Shown: positions 7,388 to 14,851, numbered from the stretch's first letter. The stretch: 14,971 nucleotides of DNA from Flavobacteriaceae bacterium UBA2765 (GCA_002352665.1 DEIV01000129.1:66629-81599), one strand, 5' to 3'. A program made the numbers and translations. The notes: a model not told the origin generated them from the letters alone.

Positions 7388-7511
7388 CATTTTTTTTTCA
7401 AAAATAAAACGGTTTATAACGTGTTAATTAATTTGTTAACAACATTTCCTGTTTATCATTTTTCAAAAAATTGATTACACTAATTTTATTTCAGCAAGAA
7501 AACCTGATTTT

Positions 7512-8897
7512 ATGCACACATTTCAAAATAATGATGATGGTCTTCCTTTATCAAAGTTTGAATCAATGTTAAAAACTAATAGTGTTTATTTCTTCGATTC
7601 TACTGAGTTCGAAGAGATAATTCTGCATTATATGAATGTTGGAAAAATGTCTCTTGCAAAGAAGGCACTAGATTTAGGACTCAAACAACATCCGGGCTCC
7701 GTAGCATTAAAACTTGCTTTTGTAGAAGTACTTTTGTACGAAGATAAAATTAATAAAGCGGAACAATTATTAATTGAACTCGAAAAAATTGAACCTTTAA
7801 ATGATCAGGTTTATTTACATAAAGCAACATTATTATCTAAAAAAGACAAACACAAAGAGGCTATAATTGCCTTAAATACTGCACTTTTATATACAGAAGA
7901 TGAGGCTGATGTGTTTTCTATGATTGGAATGGAATACCTCTATCTTGAAGATTATGACACCGCAAGATTAAATTTCGCTAAGAGCTTAGAGGTTGAATTT
8001 GAAGATTATACGTCATTATATAATGTTATTTATTGTTTCGATATGTTGGGTCAGCATAATGAAGCGGTTGATTATTTAATTGATTATATTGAAAAAGACC
8101 CTTATAGTGAAATAGCATGGCATCAATTAGGCAGGCAATATTATATTAACGAAAATTATAATGAAGCCCTAAAAGCCTTTGATTATTCTATTTTAATAGA
8201 TGAATATTTTATTGGTGCTTATCTTGAAAAGGCAAAGACCCTAGAAGAACTTCAACGATTTGAAGAAGCAATTGAAAATTATGAATTGACTATTAATTTA
8301 GAAGATGGTTCCTCTTTTGCTTATTTAAGAATAGCCAATTGTTACGAGCAATTGGGCAATACCAAAGCTGCTCTTAAATATTATAATATTACAGTTAAAG
8401 AAGACCCACTTTTAGATAAAGGATGGTTAGCATTGACTAATTTATATGTTAAAAATAATAATTATCAAAAAGCATTATATTTTATAAATAAGGCTTTATT
8501 GATTGATGATAGTAATTCAATTTACTGGATGCGTTATGCTGAAGTCAATTTAAAGCTAAATTTTTATGAAGAGGCAACAAAGGGTTTTAAGAAATGTTTA
8601 GACCTAGAAGATTATGCCTTAGATATTTTTGTTGCTTTAACAGATGTCTTACATTTTATTGGTGATTTTGATGATGCTATTAATGTTTTACTTAAAGCCG
8701 GAGACTATTACGATGATTTTGCTGAAATTAATTATAGATTGAGTGGATTGTATTTTTTGACACAACAAAAGGCATTAGGTTTGCAAATGTTAGAAAGAGC
8801 GTTAAAAATAGATTACGATTATCATCAAATCATCAAAGAATTATATCCTTCAGTATATGATCTGGACATTGTAAAGCAGTTAATAGCAAAGTATTAA
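7512..8897 (+). CDS. Large cytoplasmic tetratricopeptide-repeat protein
   Basis: A 461-residue acidic protein made almost entirely of tandem TPR units, with no signal peptide or membrane helix, so probably a cytoplasmic protein-interaction scaffold. About eleven units can be traced from residue 35 to the end; good examples contain DYDTARLNFAKSLEVE, NYNEALKAFDYSILID, RFEEAIENYELTINLE and NYQKALYFINKALLID, each showing the TPR spacing of small, large and aromatic residues. No enzymatic domain is attached, and no partner can be named from the sequence. The ATG at 7512 has no Shine-Dalgarno sequence. It is divergent from pyrR (161 bp between starts) and convergent with the GT-C gene, 42 bp apart. 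I recall similar TPR genes lying just before DUF368-aroE in other flavobacteria; here a glycosyltransferase cassette lies between. Confidence 0.88.
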   Translation: MHTFQNNDDGLPLSKFESMLKTNSVYFFDSTEFEEIILHYMNVGKMSLAKKALDLGLKQHPGSVALKLAFVEVLLYEDKINKAEQLLIELEKIEPLNDQVYLHKATLLSKKDKHKEAIIALNTALLYTEDEADVFSMIGMEYLYLEDYDTARLNFAKSLEVEFEDYTSLYNVIYCFDMLGQHNEAVDYLIDYIEKDPYSEIAWHQLGRQYYINENYNEALKAFDYSILIDEYFIGAYLEKAKTLEELQRFEEAIENYELTINLEDGSSFAYLRIANCYEQLGNTKAALKYYNITVKEDPLLDKGWLALTNLYVKNNNYQKALYFINKALLIDDSNSIYWMRYAEVNLKLNFYEEATKGFKKCLDLEDYALDIFVALTDVLHFIGDFDDAINVLLKAGDYYDDFAEINYRLSGLYFLTQQKALGLQMLERALKIDYDYHQIIKELYPSVYDLDIVKQLIAKY

Positions 8898-8939
8898 CCA
8901 GTATAAGCATTGATAATTTATAGTGAAATTAACACTCGG

Positions 8940-10571
8940 TTAATAATAAATTGTCCATTTTTCCATAACTTTTTTATGTTGATAATGGTTCAATAACCAA
9001 TTTGTATTTACAGATAAAGGATATTTATATAATAATAACACAGAAGGTTGTTTAAGTACATCTTTTAATTGCTGTACCTCAGAAGGTACTGTCATGTCAA
9101 TCAGATATTTTTTCCATTCCAAATTTTCTTCAAATTGAGTTTCTCTGGCTAGAGACTTATCTCCGTCATTTAATGATATAATTGATTTATTTAATCCAAA
9201 AGCAATAGCCGACTTTCTGGTATTATAAACTAAAATTGGTCTATCATTTAAATTTTCTTTAAAAATAAAATCTGTTATCGGTTTTGTACCGTTAACTTTT
9301 AATTCATTATTAGAAAAAATAATAGCACTACTTATCAATAAAAAAATAGAAATTAAAAAAGAAATAATGATAGGCTTAGATTTTAACTCAAGTATTTTGG
9401 ATCGGTAAATCCAAAGTATAATAAACAGAAGGACTACACTGAGGATACCTAAATATTTCGGAATAGTTAGATCTACATCTATAAATAAGGAAATTATAAA
9501 AATGAAGAGGATTAGAACAGAAAAACTTACAATAATATTATTTATGATTTTTACTTTTTGTTTTGTAACCTCTTGTGTTATAATTGTAAATAAACGAGCA
9601 GTTAGTATAGCAATTAAACTATATAATGGTAAGATGTATAAAATACGTTTAGACGAAGAAATAGAAAAGAATATTAATGGGATAATTATTGCCATTAATA
9701 TGGCAAAAGGTAAGGTTTTAACCCTAAATAATTTTTTCTGATCCTTCAATAAGTAAAGTAATGCCAAAAACCATGGCAAACCTACCATAGGGGCAAAGGC
9801 TAAGAAATACCAAAAGGGTTCTGTTCTTCCAAAAGCATTTTTTGAAAACCTATCAGCGGTTTGTTTGCCTAAAAAATAATCTATAAAGTCTGCATTTTGT
9901 AGTCCTAAATACACAAACCAAGATGCCGCAATTGTTAGAAAAAGTAACCAGGCGGCTATGTGATGTACAGAAAAGTTTCCTTTGGCTTTTTCCGTCTGAT
10001 TATATAGTAATATAAAAATAATAGGCACAATAAATATTACAGGTCCTTTAGTTAAAAAACCCAATCCTAAACTTATAGTAAACAGATATAGCCACGGTAT
10101 TGATCCAAATTTTCTATAGTTTACCCAACTATAAATACTCAATAAAGCAAAAGTGGCTAAAAACGCATCTGTTGTTAAATTTCTTGATGAAATTAATACC
10201 AACGGAAAACTAAAATAGATAATAGCTGCCCATAAAGATGTCTGCGTGTTATTGAATAGTAAATAAGTTAATCTATACACTAAGATGATTTGTAGTAATA
10301 CAGCAATTTGCAAGAAAAATCTAGCTCCAAAAGAGTTTATACCGAATAGTTTATATCCAAATGCCGTAATTTGATAGGTTAAAGGTGGTTTGTGATAATG
10401 ATGAACATCTAATAAATTAGGATGGATATAATCACCCGACAGAAACATTTCTCTGCCAATTTCAGAGTATCGGGCATCACTACTTTCAATGACGCCATAA
10501 GAGCCTACATTGATAAATAGAGAGATAGCGGCAAGTACTAAAAAAGCATTGAAATATATATTATTTTTCAC
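8940..10571 (-). CDS. ArnT/PMT-like GT-C membrane glycosyltransferase
   Basis: Integral membrane transferase of 543 residues with roughly eleven or more hydrophobic segments, of the dolichyl/undecaprenyl-phosphate sugar transferase class (GT39/GT83-like). Family landmarks: the acidic first periplasmic loop ESSDARYSEIGREM (29-42), HKPPLTYQ (60-67), TTDAFLATF (133-141), GLGFLTKGPVIFIVP (169-183), and GRTEPFWYFLAFAP followed by GLPWF. Such enzymes take a sugar from a polyprenyl-phosphate donor on the outer face of the inner membrane and place it on lipid A, protein or another glycan. Acceptor and sugar cannot be read from the sequence. The start is GTG at 10571, overlapping the last 11 bp of the LAB_N gene; the first helix begins about eight residues later, so no later start fits. 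It is last in the three-gene cassette. Confidence 0.88.
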   Translation of the reverse strand: MKNNIYFNAFLVLAAISLFINVGSYGVIESSDARYSEIGREMFLSGDYIHPNLLDVHHYHKPPLTYQITAFGYKLFGINSFGARFFLQIAVLLQIILVYRLTYLLFNNTQTSLWAAIIYFSFPLVLISSRNLTTDAFLATFALLSIYSWVNYRKFGSIPWLYLFTISLGLGFLTKGPVIFIVPIIFILLYNQTEKAKGNFSVHHIAAWLLFLTIAASWFVYLGLQNADFIDYFLGKQTADRFSKNAFGRTEPFWYFLAFAPMVGLPWFLALLYLLKDQKKLFRVKTLPFAILMAIIIPLIFFSISSSKRILYILPLYSLIAILTARLFTIITQEVTKQKVKIINNIIVSFSVLILFIFIISLFIDVDLTIPKYLGILSVVLLFIILWIYRSKILELKSKPIIISFLISIFLLISSAIIFSNNELKVNGTKPITDFIFKENLNDRPILVYNTRKSAIAFGLNKSIISLNDGDKSLARETQFEENLEWKKYLIDMTVPSEVQQLKDVLKQPSVLLLYKYPLSVNTNWLLNHYQHKKVMEKWTIYY

Positions 10572-11205
10572 TTGTAGGTTTTAATCCAATTAAAATATTT
10601 CTAATATAAATAATAAATCCGAATAACTGCCCAATAAACAAAACCGGATCTTTTCTGATAATGGCATAACTTAAAATCATTAAGGAGCCTATTAAGCTCA
10701 AAGTCCAAAATCCCATAGGTAAACTTGATTCTTTTCTACGTTCTGAATATACCCATTGGTAAACAAATCTCAATGTAAAAATAACTTGCCCAACACTTCC
10801 CCACAACAACAAATTAACAGGAATATCTTCGTTTTTAAATAGTCGCTCTACATCAATTTGATTATTGTTAAATGAATAGAAGGCTATTATAAATGGAAAT
10901 GCGAAAAGAAACACACGAATAGTTTTTGGTAATTTTTTCCAAGAACCTTGCAGTTGCATGTTTCTTATATATATAAAATAAGTTAAAGATTGACCTAACA
11001 TTATGGCAAAATCATCACGTAACCATCCATAAATAAATAATAAGAATGAGGCAATTAAACTGAATTGCCAAAACAATTCAGGGGTCAATACTTTTTTTAC
11101 TTTTTCAGATTGTATCCATTGTAATAGTAGCCTTGCCGAAAACAAAATTTGAGCCGTAAAACCTATAATGTAGACAAAATATTTATATGAAAGCCAATCG
11201 CTCAT
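10561..11205 (-). CDS. Duplicated LAB_N (lipid A biosynthesis N-terminal domain) membrane protein
   Basis: A 214-residue membrane protein with two copies of the LAB_N domain. Copy one spans about 18-82 and copy two about 139-203; aligned by eye without gaps at an offset of 121 residues they share about 25 of 65 positions, including R..xQW with following SE, the FW pair, GQ and IYIRN at both ends. Single LAB_N proteins accompany polyprenyl-phosphate glycosyltransferases, and the domain belongs to the MtN3/PQ-loop-like group of three-helix membrane modules. A role as flippase or helper for a lipid-linked sugar, comparable to ArnE/ArnF, is inference. Its ATG overlaps the GT2 stop by one base (TAATG at 11203-11207) and its end overlaps the GT-C start by 11 bp, so the three are probably made together. 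Confidence 0.87.
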   Translation of the reverse strand: MSDWLSYKYFVYIIGFTAQILFSARLLLQWIQSEKVKKVLTPELFWQFSLIASFLLFIYGWLRDDFAIMLGQSLTYFIYIRNMQLQGSWKKLPKTIRVFLFAFPFIIAFYSFNNNQIDVERLFKNEDIPVNLLLWGSVGQVIFTLRFVYQWVYSERRKESSLPMGFWTLSLIGSLMILSYAIIRKDPVLFIGQLFGFIIYIRNILIGLKPTSEK

Positions 11206-11924
11206 TAATGAATATCGGTTTGTTCAACATTATAGTTTATATATCTTTTACGCATCCATCTATAGGCAAAAGTATCGCGTAAAGGTTTTAACGATCTGTT
11301 AAAAATATTGAATTTTGATTGGCCGGCAATCCTTTCAAAATGTTGTACTTTAATTTGTTTTATTTTACCTTTTTGTAGCTGAATTAAGGCAGGAATAAAT
11401 CTATGCATTCCGTCAAAGAATGGAATTTTTTTAGCAGTAACTGTGTGTATTACTTTTAAAGGACAACCTGTATCAATAATACCATCATTTATCAAACCAC
11501 GTCTAATACTGTTTGCAATTAATGATTGAATTTTTTTGTTCAAAGTATCTTTCCTTTTCCCTCTAAAGCCAATAACTGCATTATATTGGTCTATATCAGC
11601 CAATAAAAGATCAAAATCAAAAGGAGTGGTTTGCAAATCAGCATCTATATAACCTATCAACTCAGTATTGCAATGATCAATTCCAGCTTTTATTGCAGCA
11701 CTCAGTCCGCAATTTTGTTTGAATTTAATGAATTCAAAATCAGAATTTTCATTACATATTTGGGCTATTTTATTAAAACTGCCATCGGTAGAACCATCAT
11801 CAATAAACAATACTTTACTCTTGGTATTACTTTGAGAAAAGTAGTCTGTAAATGTGTGGTGAATTCTGTCTAAATTATCAATTTCATTATATACGGGAAT
11901 GATAATAGTCATTCGATGTTTCAT
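11205..11924 (-). CDS. GT2 polyprenyl-phosphate glycosyltransferase (DPM1/ArnC-like)
   Basis: A 239-residue GT-A fold family 2 glycosyltransferase resembling dolichol-phosphate mannose synthase and ArnC. Landmarks, numbered from the chosen start: TIIIPVYNE (6-14), DDGSTDGS (42-49), the metal-binding DADLQ (94-98), DTGCPLK (151-157) and RIAGQSKFN (198-206), which is the usual C-terminal motif of this group. There are no C-terminal membrane helices, unlike the GtrB/ArnC forms, so it is likely a peripheral membrane enzyme. It should charge undecaprenyl phosphate with a sugar on the cytoplasmic face; the sugar is unknown. The frame is open to a TTG at 11969, but the ATG at 11924 is preferred because a -7 promoter box lies in between; an ATG at 11912 is also possible. 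First gene of the cassette. Confidence 0.9.
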   Translation of the reverse strand: MKHRMTIIIPVYNEIDNLDRIHHTFTDYFSQSNTKSKVLFIDDGSTDGSFNKIAQICNENSDFEFIKFKQNCGLSAAIKAGIDHCNTELIGYIDADLQTTPFDFDLLLADIDQYNAVIGFRGKRKDTLNKKIQSLIANSIRRGLINDGIIDTGCPLKVIHTVTAKKIPFFDGMHRFIPALIQLQKGKIKQIKVQHFERIAGQSKFNIFNRSLKPLRDTFAYRWMRKRYINYNVEQTDIH

Positions 11925-11949
11925 ATGTTTGGTTGTTTTAGACAGTGTG

Positions 11950-11983
11950 CAAATGTACAAATATTTCAAAAATAGAATTCAAA
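11950..11983 (-). promoter_or_regulatory. Promoter for the GT2-LAB_N-GT-C cassette
   Basis: On the minus strand, positions 11957-11950 read TACATTTG, an exact -7 match to TAnnTTTG. A TTTG at 11983-11980 lies 22 nt upstream and could be the -33 element (the flavobacterial spacing is about 17-23). The predicted transcript start is near 11943, about 20 nt before the ATG at 11924. A second -7-like box (TATATTTG, 11987-11980) overlaps this -33 and belongs to the inverted repeat described separately, so the exact start is uncertain. Confidence 0.5.
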
Positions 11984-12014
11984 TATAACTAAGAACAATT
12001 TAACTATATTTGAA
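11978..12014. repeat. Perfect 10-bp inverted repeat in a divergent promoter region
   Basis: TTCAAATATA at 11978-11987 and its exact reverse complement TATATTTGAA at 12005-12014 are separated by 17 bp. Each arm contains TATATTTG, the -7 consensus, pointing outward to its own side: the right arm toward the DUF368 genes, the left arm toward the glycosyltransferase cassette. It may be a pair of mirrored -7 boxes, an operator for a dimeric regulator, or both. With so AT-rich a background some chance contribution is possible, but a perfect 10-bp match at this location is notable. Confidence 0.5.
12005..12012 (+). promoter_or_regulatory. -7 promoter box for the DUF368-aroE genes
   Basis: TATATTTG matches the -7 consensus TAnnTTTG exactly. 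There is no TTG 17-23 nt upstream. The predicted transcript start is near 12018, giving a leader of about 100 nt before the ATG at 12117 (about 55 nt if the TTG at 12072 were used). The box is the right arm of the inverted repeat. Confidence 0.4.
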
Positions 12015-12116
12015 AGCTCATAATGGACATGTTTTAAAAAAAATAATCAACCTAAATTAAGGCTTAACTTATTGATTGGTGAAGTTTTATTTAGATCAAA
12101 CCACTTTTACAAATAC

Positions 12117-13043
12117 ATGAATAGAAATATAAAAGATTATTTAATTATTTTACTCAAGGGAATAGCCATGGGTGCTGCAGATGTTGTGCCGGGAGTATCA
12201 GGAGGAACCATTGCTTTTATATCTGGAATTTATGAGGAATTGCTCGAAACTATAAACGCCATAAATTTTAATGCCTTAAGAACATTAAAAAAAGAGGGGT
12301 TTAAAGCCATGTGGAAATCTATAAACGGTAACTTCTTATTCGCATTATTATTGGGTATAGGTATGAGCATTATGTCTTTGGCAAAATTGATAAAATGGTT
12401 GCTAGAAAATGAACCAATTTTATTATGGTCTTTCTTTTTTGGTCTGGTATTGGCAAGTGTATTTTTTGTAGGGAAACAAATTAAAAATTGGAATTTTTTT
12501 AAAATATTCATGCTAATTTTTGGTGCTGCATTAGCATATTACATTACCATTTTACCACCTTTGGCAAATCAAGCTTCTTCTAGTTGGTTTTTGTTTTTTG
12601 CAGGAGCATTGGCCATCTGTGCTATGATATTACCTGGTATATCTGGTAGTTTTATTTTGTTATTGCTAGGAGCGTACAAACCAGTTATTGAGGCTTTAGA
12701 TCAAAGAGATGTAAAAACATTGGTTATTGTTGCTCTAGGAGCCATTGTGGGATTATTGACTTTTTCTAGAATTTTGAAATGGTTATTTGATAAATACAAA
12801 AGTATAACCTTAGCTGTTTTAACCGGATTTATAGCCGGTTCTTTAAATAAAATTTGGCCTTGGAAAAAGATAATGGAATCTGAAGTAATTCACGGGAAAT
12901 TAAAAGTTTTACAAGAAGATAGTGTATTGCCTTTTAATTATGAAGGCAATCCCAGTATATTATGGGCAGTAGCTATGGCGATTATTGGGTTTATAGTCAT
13001 ATTATTATTAGAAAAATTTTCAAACATTAACGCGGATTCTTAA
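12117..13043 (+). CDS. DUF368 protein, PopT-type polyprenyl-phosphate transporter (copy 1)
   Basis: A 308-residue polytopic membrane protein of the DUF368 family. Members of this family (PopT) have been shown to return undecaprenyl phosphate from the outer to the inner face of the cytoplasmic membrane. The diagnostic motif GAADVVPGVSGGT is at about residues 19-31 and its second-half counterpart LPGISGS at about 172-178; the two resemble an internal repeat. The conserved Asp after GAA is present (residue 22), as in typical family members. The frame is open from a TTG at 12072, but ATG 12117 starts just before the conserved KGIAMGAAD region and matches the start of the neighbouring paralogue, so I chose it. 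The next gene begins directly after the stop codon. Transport function is assigned from the family. Confidence 0.88.
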   Translation: MNRNIKDYLIILLKGIAMGAADVVPGVSGGTIAFISGIYEELLETINAINFNALRTLKKEGFKAMWKSINGNFLFALLLGIGMSIMSLAKLIKWLLENEPILLWSFFFGLVLASVFFVGKQIKNWNFFKIFMLIFGAALAYYITILPPLANQASSSWFLFFAGALAICAMILPGISGSFILLLLGAYKPVIEALDQRDVKTLVIVALGAIVGLLTFSRILKWLFDKYKSITLAVLTGFIAGSLNKIWPWKKIMESEVIHGKLKVLQEDSVLPFNYEGNPSILWAVAMAIIGFIVILLLEKFSNINADS

Positions 13044-14057
13044 ATGAATAAACCACGTACTTTTTTAGATAAATTTTTCCTTTTTTTAAAGGGATTGGCG
13101 ATGGGTGCTGCTAATAAAGTACCAGGTGTTTCAGGTGGTATTGTGGCATTTGTAGGTGGATTTTATGAAGAATTAATTTATTCTTTACAAAAGGTTAATG
13201 GTAAGGCTTTTAAATTATTGTTTAATGGTAGGTTTAAAAGTTTTTACAGATATACCAATGCACAATTTATAATTTTAATTTTTTCAGGGAGTATCTTTAG
13301 TTATTTCAGTGTATCTCAAGTGCTGGATTATTTAATTAAAAATTATGAACTTTTTGTGTGGAGTTCCTTTTTTGGAATGATCATTGGCTCCATTTATTAT
13401 ATTAGTAAACAATTTAGAGATTGGCGACTAGAAAATATTATTGGAATAACTTTTGGAATTTTATTAGGCGTAGCTATTAGTTTAATGAATCCTGCCAAAG
13501 AAAATGACAACTTGTTTTTTGTCTTCTTTTGTGGTATAATTGGTGTAACCGGTATGACCTTACCCGGACTGTCAGGCTCTTTTATCCTTATTTTGTTAGG
13601 TAATTATGTATTGCTCTTGGTAGACTCTGTAAATATGTTATACAAAACCATGGCAGATGTAGTACAAGGCGATTTTGATTTTTTACAAGATGCGGTTAGA
13701 ATGAGATATTTAAAAATTGTAGCTTCTTTTGGTGCCGGTTCAGCATTCGGTTTGGTCATCACTTCACAGATTTTAGCCTATGTTTTAAAACGATGGCATC
13801 AATTGGTAACTGCTATAATCATTGGTTTTATTAGTGGTTCCTTAGGGATAGTATGGCCATGGAAACGCGCTATTTATAAATTGGAAAATGGTAATTTATT
13901 ATTAGATTCCCGCGGACAAAAAATAATAGAAAATTATAAACGCTATATCCCGGATACAACACAACAAGAAACCTGGATTGCCATTGCTTTTATTTTTGTT
14001 GGTATAGGTATTGTTTTATTAATAGATTATTATGGAAAAAATGCCAAAAAAGTATAA
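13044..14057 (+). CDS. DUF368 protein, diverged PopT-type paralogue (copy 2)
   Basis: A 337-residue membrane protein clearly paralogous to the preceding gene: both contain a KGxAMGAA..VPGVSGG opening, a following FYEEL or IYEEL, a central LPGxSGSFIL (here 173-182) and a late VWPWKR or IWPWKK. The hallmark Asp of the first motif is replaced by Asn (GAANKVPGVSGG, residue 24), and the following GT is GI. It also has about 15 extra residues between the central motif and the following helix (NMLYKTMADVVQGDFDFLQD region). These differences suggest a specialised role, perhaps another polyprenyl lipid, or altered coupling. The start codon abuts the stop of copy 1 with no gap, and the 3' end overlaps aroE by 26 bp, so all three genes are probably one operon. 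Confidence 0.86.
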   Translation: MNKPRTFLDKFFLFLKGLAMGAANKVPGVSGGIVAFVGGFYEELIYSLQKVNGKAFKLLFNGRFKSFYRYTNAQFIILIFSGSIFSYFSVSQVLDYLIKNYELFVWSSFFGMIIGSIYYISKQFRDWRLENIIGITFGILLGVAISLMNPAKENDNLFFVFFCGIIGVTGMTLPGLSGSFILILLGNYVLLLVDSVNMLYKTMADVVQGDFDFLQDAVRMRYLKIVASFGAGSAFGLVITSQILAYVLKRWHQLVTAIIIGFISGSLGIVWPWKRAIYKLENGNLLLDSRGQKIIENYKRYIPDTTQQETWIAIAFIFVGIGIVLLIDYYGKNAKKV

Positions 14058-14778
14058 ATACGGATTGATAGGTAAGCATATTTCTTATTCATTTTCTAAG
14101 ACTTACTTTAACGATAAATTTGAAAAGCTGCATTTAGAAAATCATGAATATGTAAATTTTGACCTGCCAACCATAGATGCATTTTGTAATATTGATTTAG
14201 ATATGGTAAGCGGATTTAATGTAACCATTCCATATAAAGAACAAATCATTAAATACTTAGATGTAATAGCTGATGAGGCCAAAGCAATTGGTGCCGTTAA
14301 TACAATAAAAATCACAAAAAAAAACCAATTAATAGGGTATAACACAGATTTTTATGGTTTTGAAGAATCTATAAAACCACTGTTAAAACCCAATCACACC
14401 AAAGCTTTGGTATTGGGTACCGGTGGTGCATCAAAAGCTATAAAATTTGTACTAAAAAAATTAAATATAGACTATTTAGTGGTGTCTAGAAACCCAATAA
14501 AAGCACAGATATCCTATCAGGATATTTCAGAAAAATTGATAAATGAATACACTATGATTATCAATTGTACACCATTAGGTACCTTTCCGGATGTAGACAA
14601 GTGTCCTGATATTCCGTATCAATATATTACGAATCAACACTTGTTATACGATTTAATTTACAATCCTGAAAAAACTATTTTTTTGGCTAAAGGAGAAGAT
14701 AAAGGAGCCATTATTTGTAACGGTTTAAAAATGTTAGCATTACAAGCGGAAAAAGCTTGGGCAATCTGGAATTTATAA
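14032..14778 (+). CDS. aroE: Shikimate dehydrogenase
   Basis: NADP-dependent reduction of 3-dehydroshikimate to shikimate, a step in chorismate and aromatic amino-acid synthesis. The protein has 248 residues, slightly short of the usual 270 or so but with all landmarks: SYSFSK (19-23 region, shikimate-binding serines 20 and 22), NVTIPYK with catalytic Lys69, N90 in GAVNT, NTD with catalytic Asp106, the Rossmann loop GTGGAS (129-134), NCTPLG (178-183) and the C-terminal GLKMLALQAEKAW with Gln238. The missing NADP-binding Arg-Thr stretch reads VVSRNPIKA (150-158), which keeps the SRN form of AroE. ATG 14032 lies inside the end of the DUF368 gene; the ATG at 14041 is an equally possible start. 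Its position after two DUF368 genes is a flavobacterial arrangement with no clear functional reason. Confidence 0.95.
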   Translation: MEKMPKKYKYGLIGKHISYSFSKTYFNDKFEKLHLENHEYVNFDLPTIDAFCNIDLDMVSGFNVTIPYKEQIIKYLDVIADEAKAIGAVNTIKITKKNQLIGYNTDFYGFEESIKPLLKPNHTKALVLGTGGASKAIKFVLKKLNIDYLVVSRNPIKAQISYQDISEKLINEYTMIINCTPLGTFPDVDKCPDIPYQYITNQHLLYDLIYNPEKTIFLAKGEDKGAIICNGLKMLALQAEKAWAIWNL

Positions 14779-14784
14779 ATATTT

Positions 14785-14816
14785 TTTGTTTTTTGATAGT
14801 ACTGTTTGTATATTTA
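14785..14816 (+). promoter_or_regulatory. Candidate promoter for the downstream lipoprotein gene
   Basis: TTTG at 14785-14788 and TATATTTA at 14809-14816 are separated by 20 nt, fitting the flavobacterial TTG-N(17-23)-TAnnTTTG promoter with one mismatch in the last base of the -7 box. The transcript would start near 14822, some 30 nt before the ATG at 14852. The 73-bp gap after aroE otherwise shows no terminator hairpin. Confidence 0.4.
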
Positions 14817-14828
14817 TCCACTAGTATT

Positions 14829-14835
14829 AAGGAGG
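14829..14835 (+). promoter_or_regulatory. Shine-Dalgarno-like AAGGAGG at long spacing
   Basis: AAGGAGG is a full anti-16S complement, rare in this phylum, where ribosome binding usually does not rely on it. The next in-frame ATG is 16 nt downstream, about twice the normal distance, and no closer in-frame start codon exists. It may be a chance match or a leader element. Confidence 0.35.
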
Positions 14836-14851
14836 TTTTAAATTTTTCAAT

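Noticed and set aside
7351..7511. A PyrR-responsive attenuator or riboswitch before pyrR
   Set aside because: No GC-rich hairpin followed by a T-tract and no PyrR-binding-loop-like sequence was found. The predicted leader is only about 20-25 nt. The palindromic TGTTAACA and TTAATTAA in this gap are short and expected in AT-rich DNA.
8928..8944. ATTAAC-ACTCG-GTTAAT hairpin between the convergent TPR and GT-C genes
   Set aside because: The stem is only 6 bp with one G:C pair, overlaps the GT-C stop codon and has no T-tract on either strand, so it is too weak to call a terminator.
9502..9741. A 79-codon plus-strand open frame inside the GT-C gene
   Set aside because: It is antisense to the membrane segments of a convincing gene. 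Its partly hydrophobic translation mirrors the opposite strand and has no start signal.
11631..11873. An 80-codon plus-strand open frame opposite the GT2 gene
   Set aside because: It is antisense to the GT2 catalytic motifs, with no promoter, no ribosome site and no known domain.
12230..12511. A minus-strand open frame inside the first DUF368 gene
   Set aside because: It is a shadow of a well-supported membrane protein gene with no independent evidence. The same applies to the minus-strand frame at 14142-14345 within aroE.
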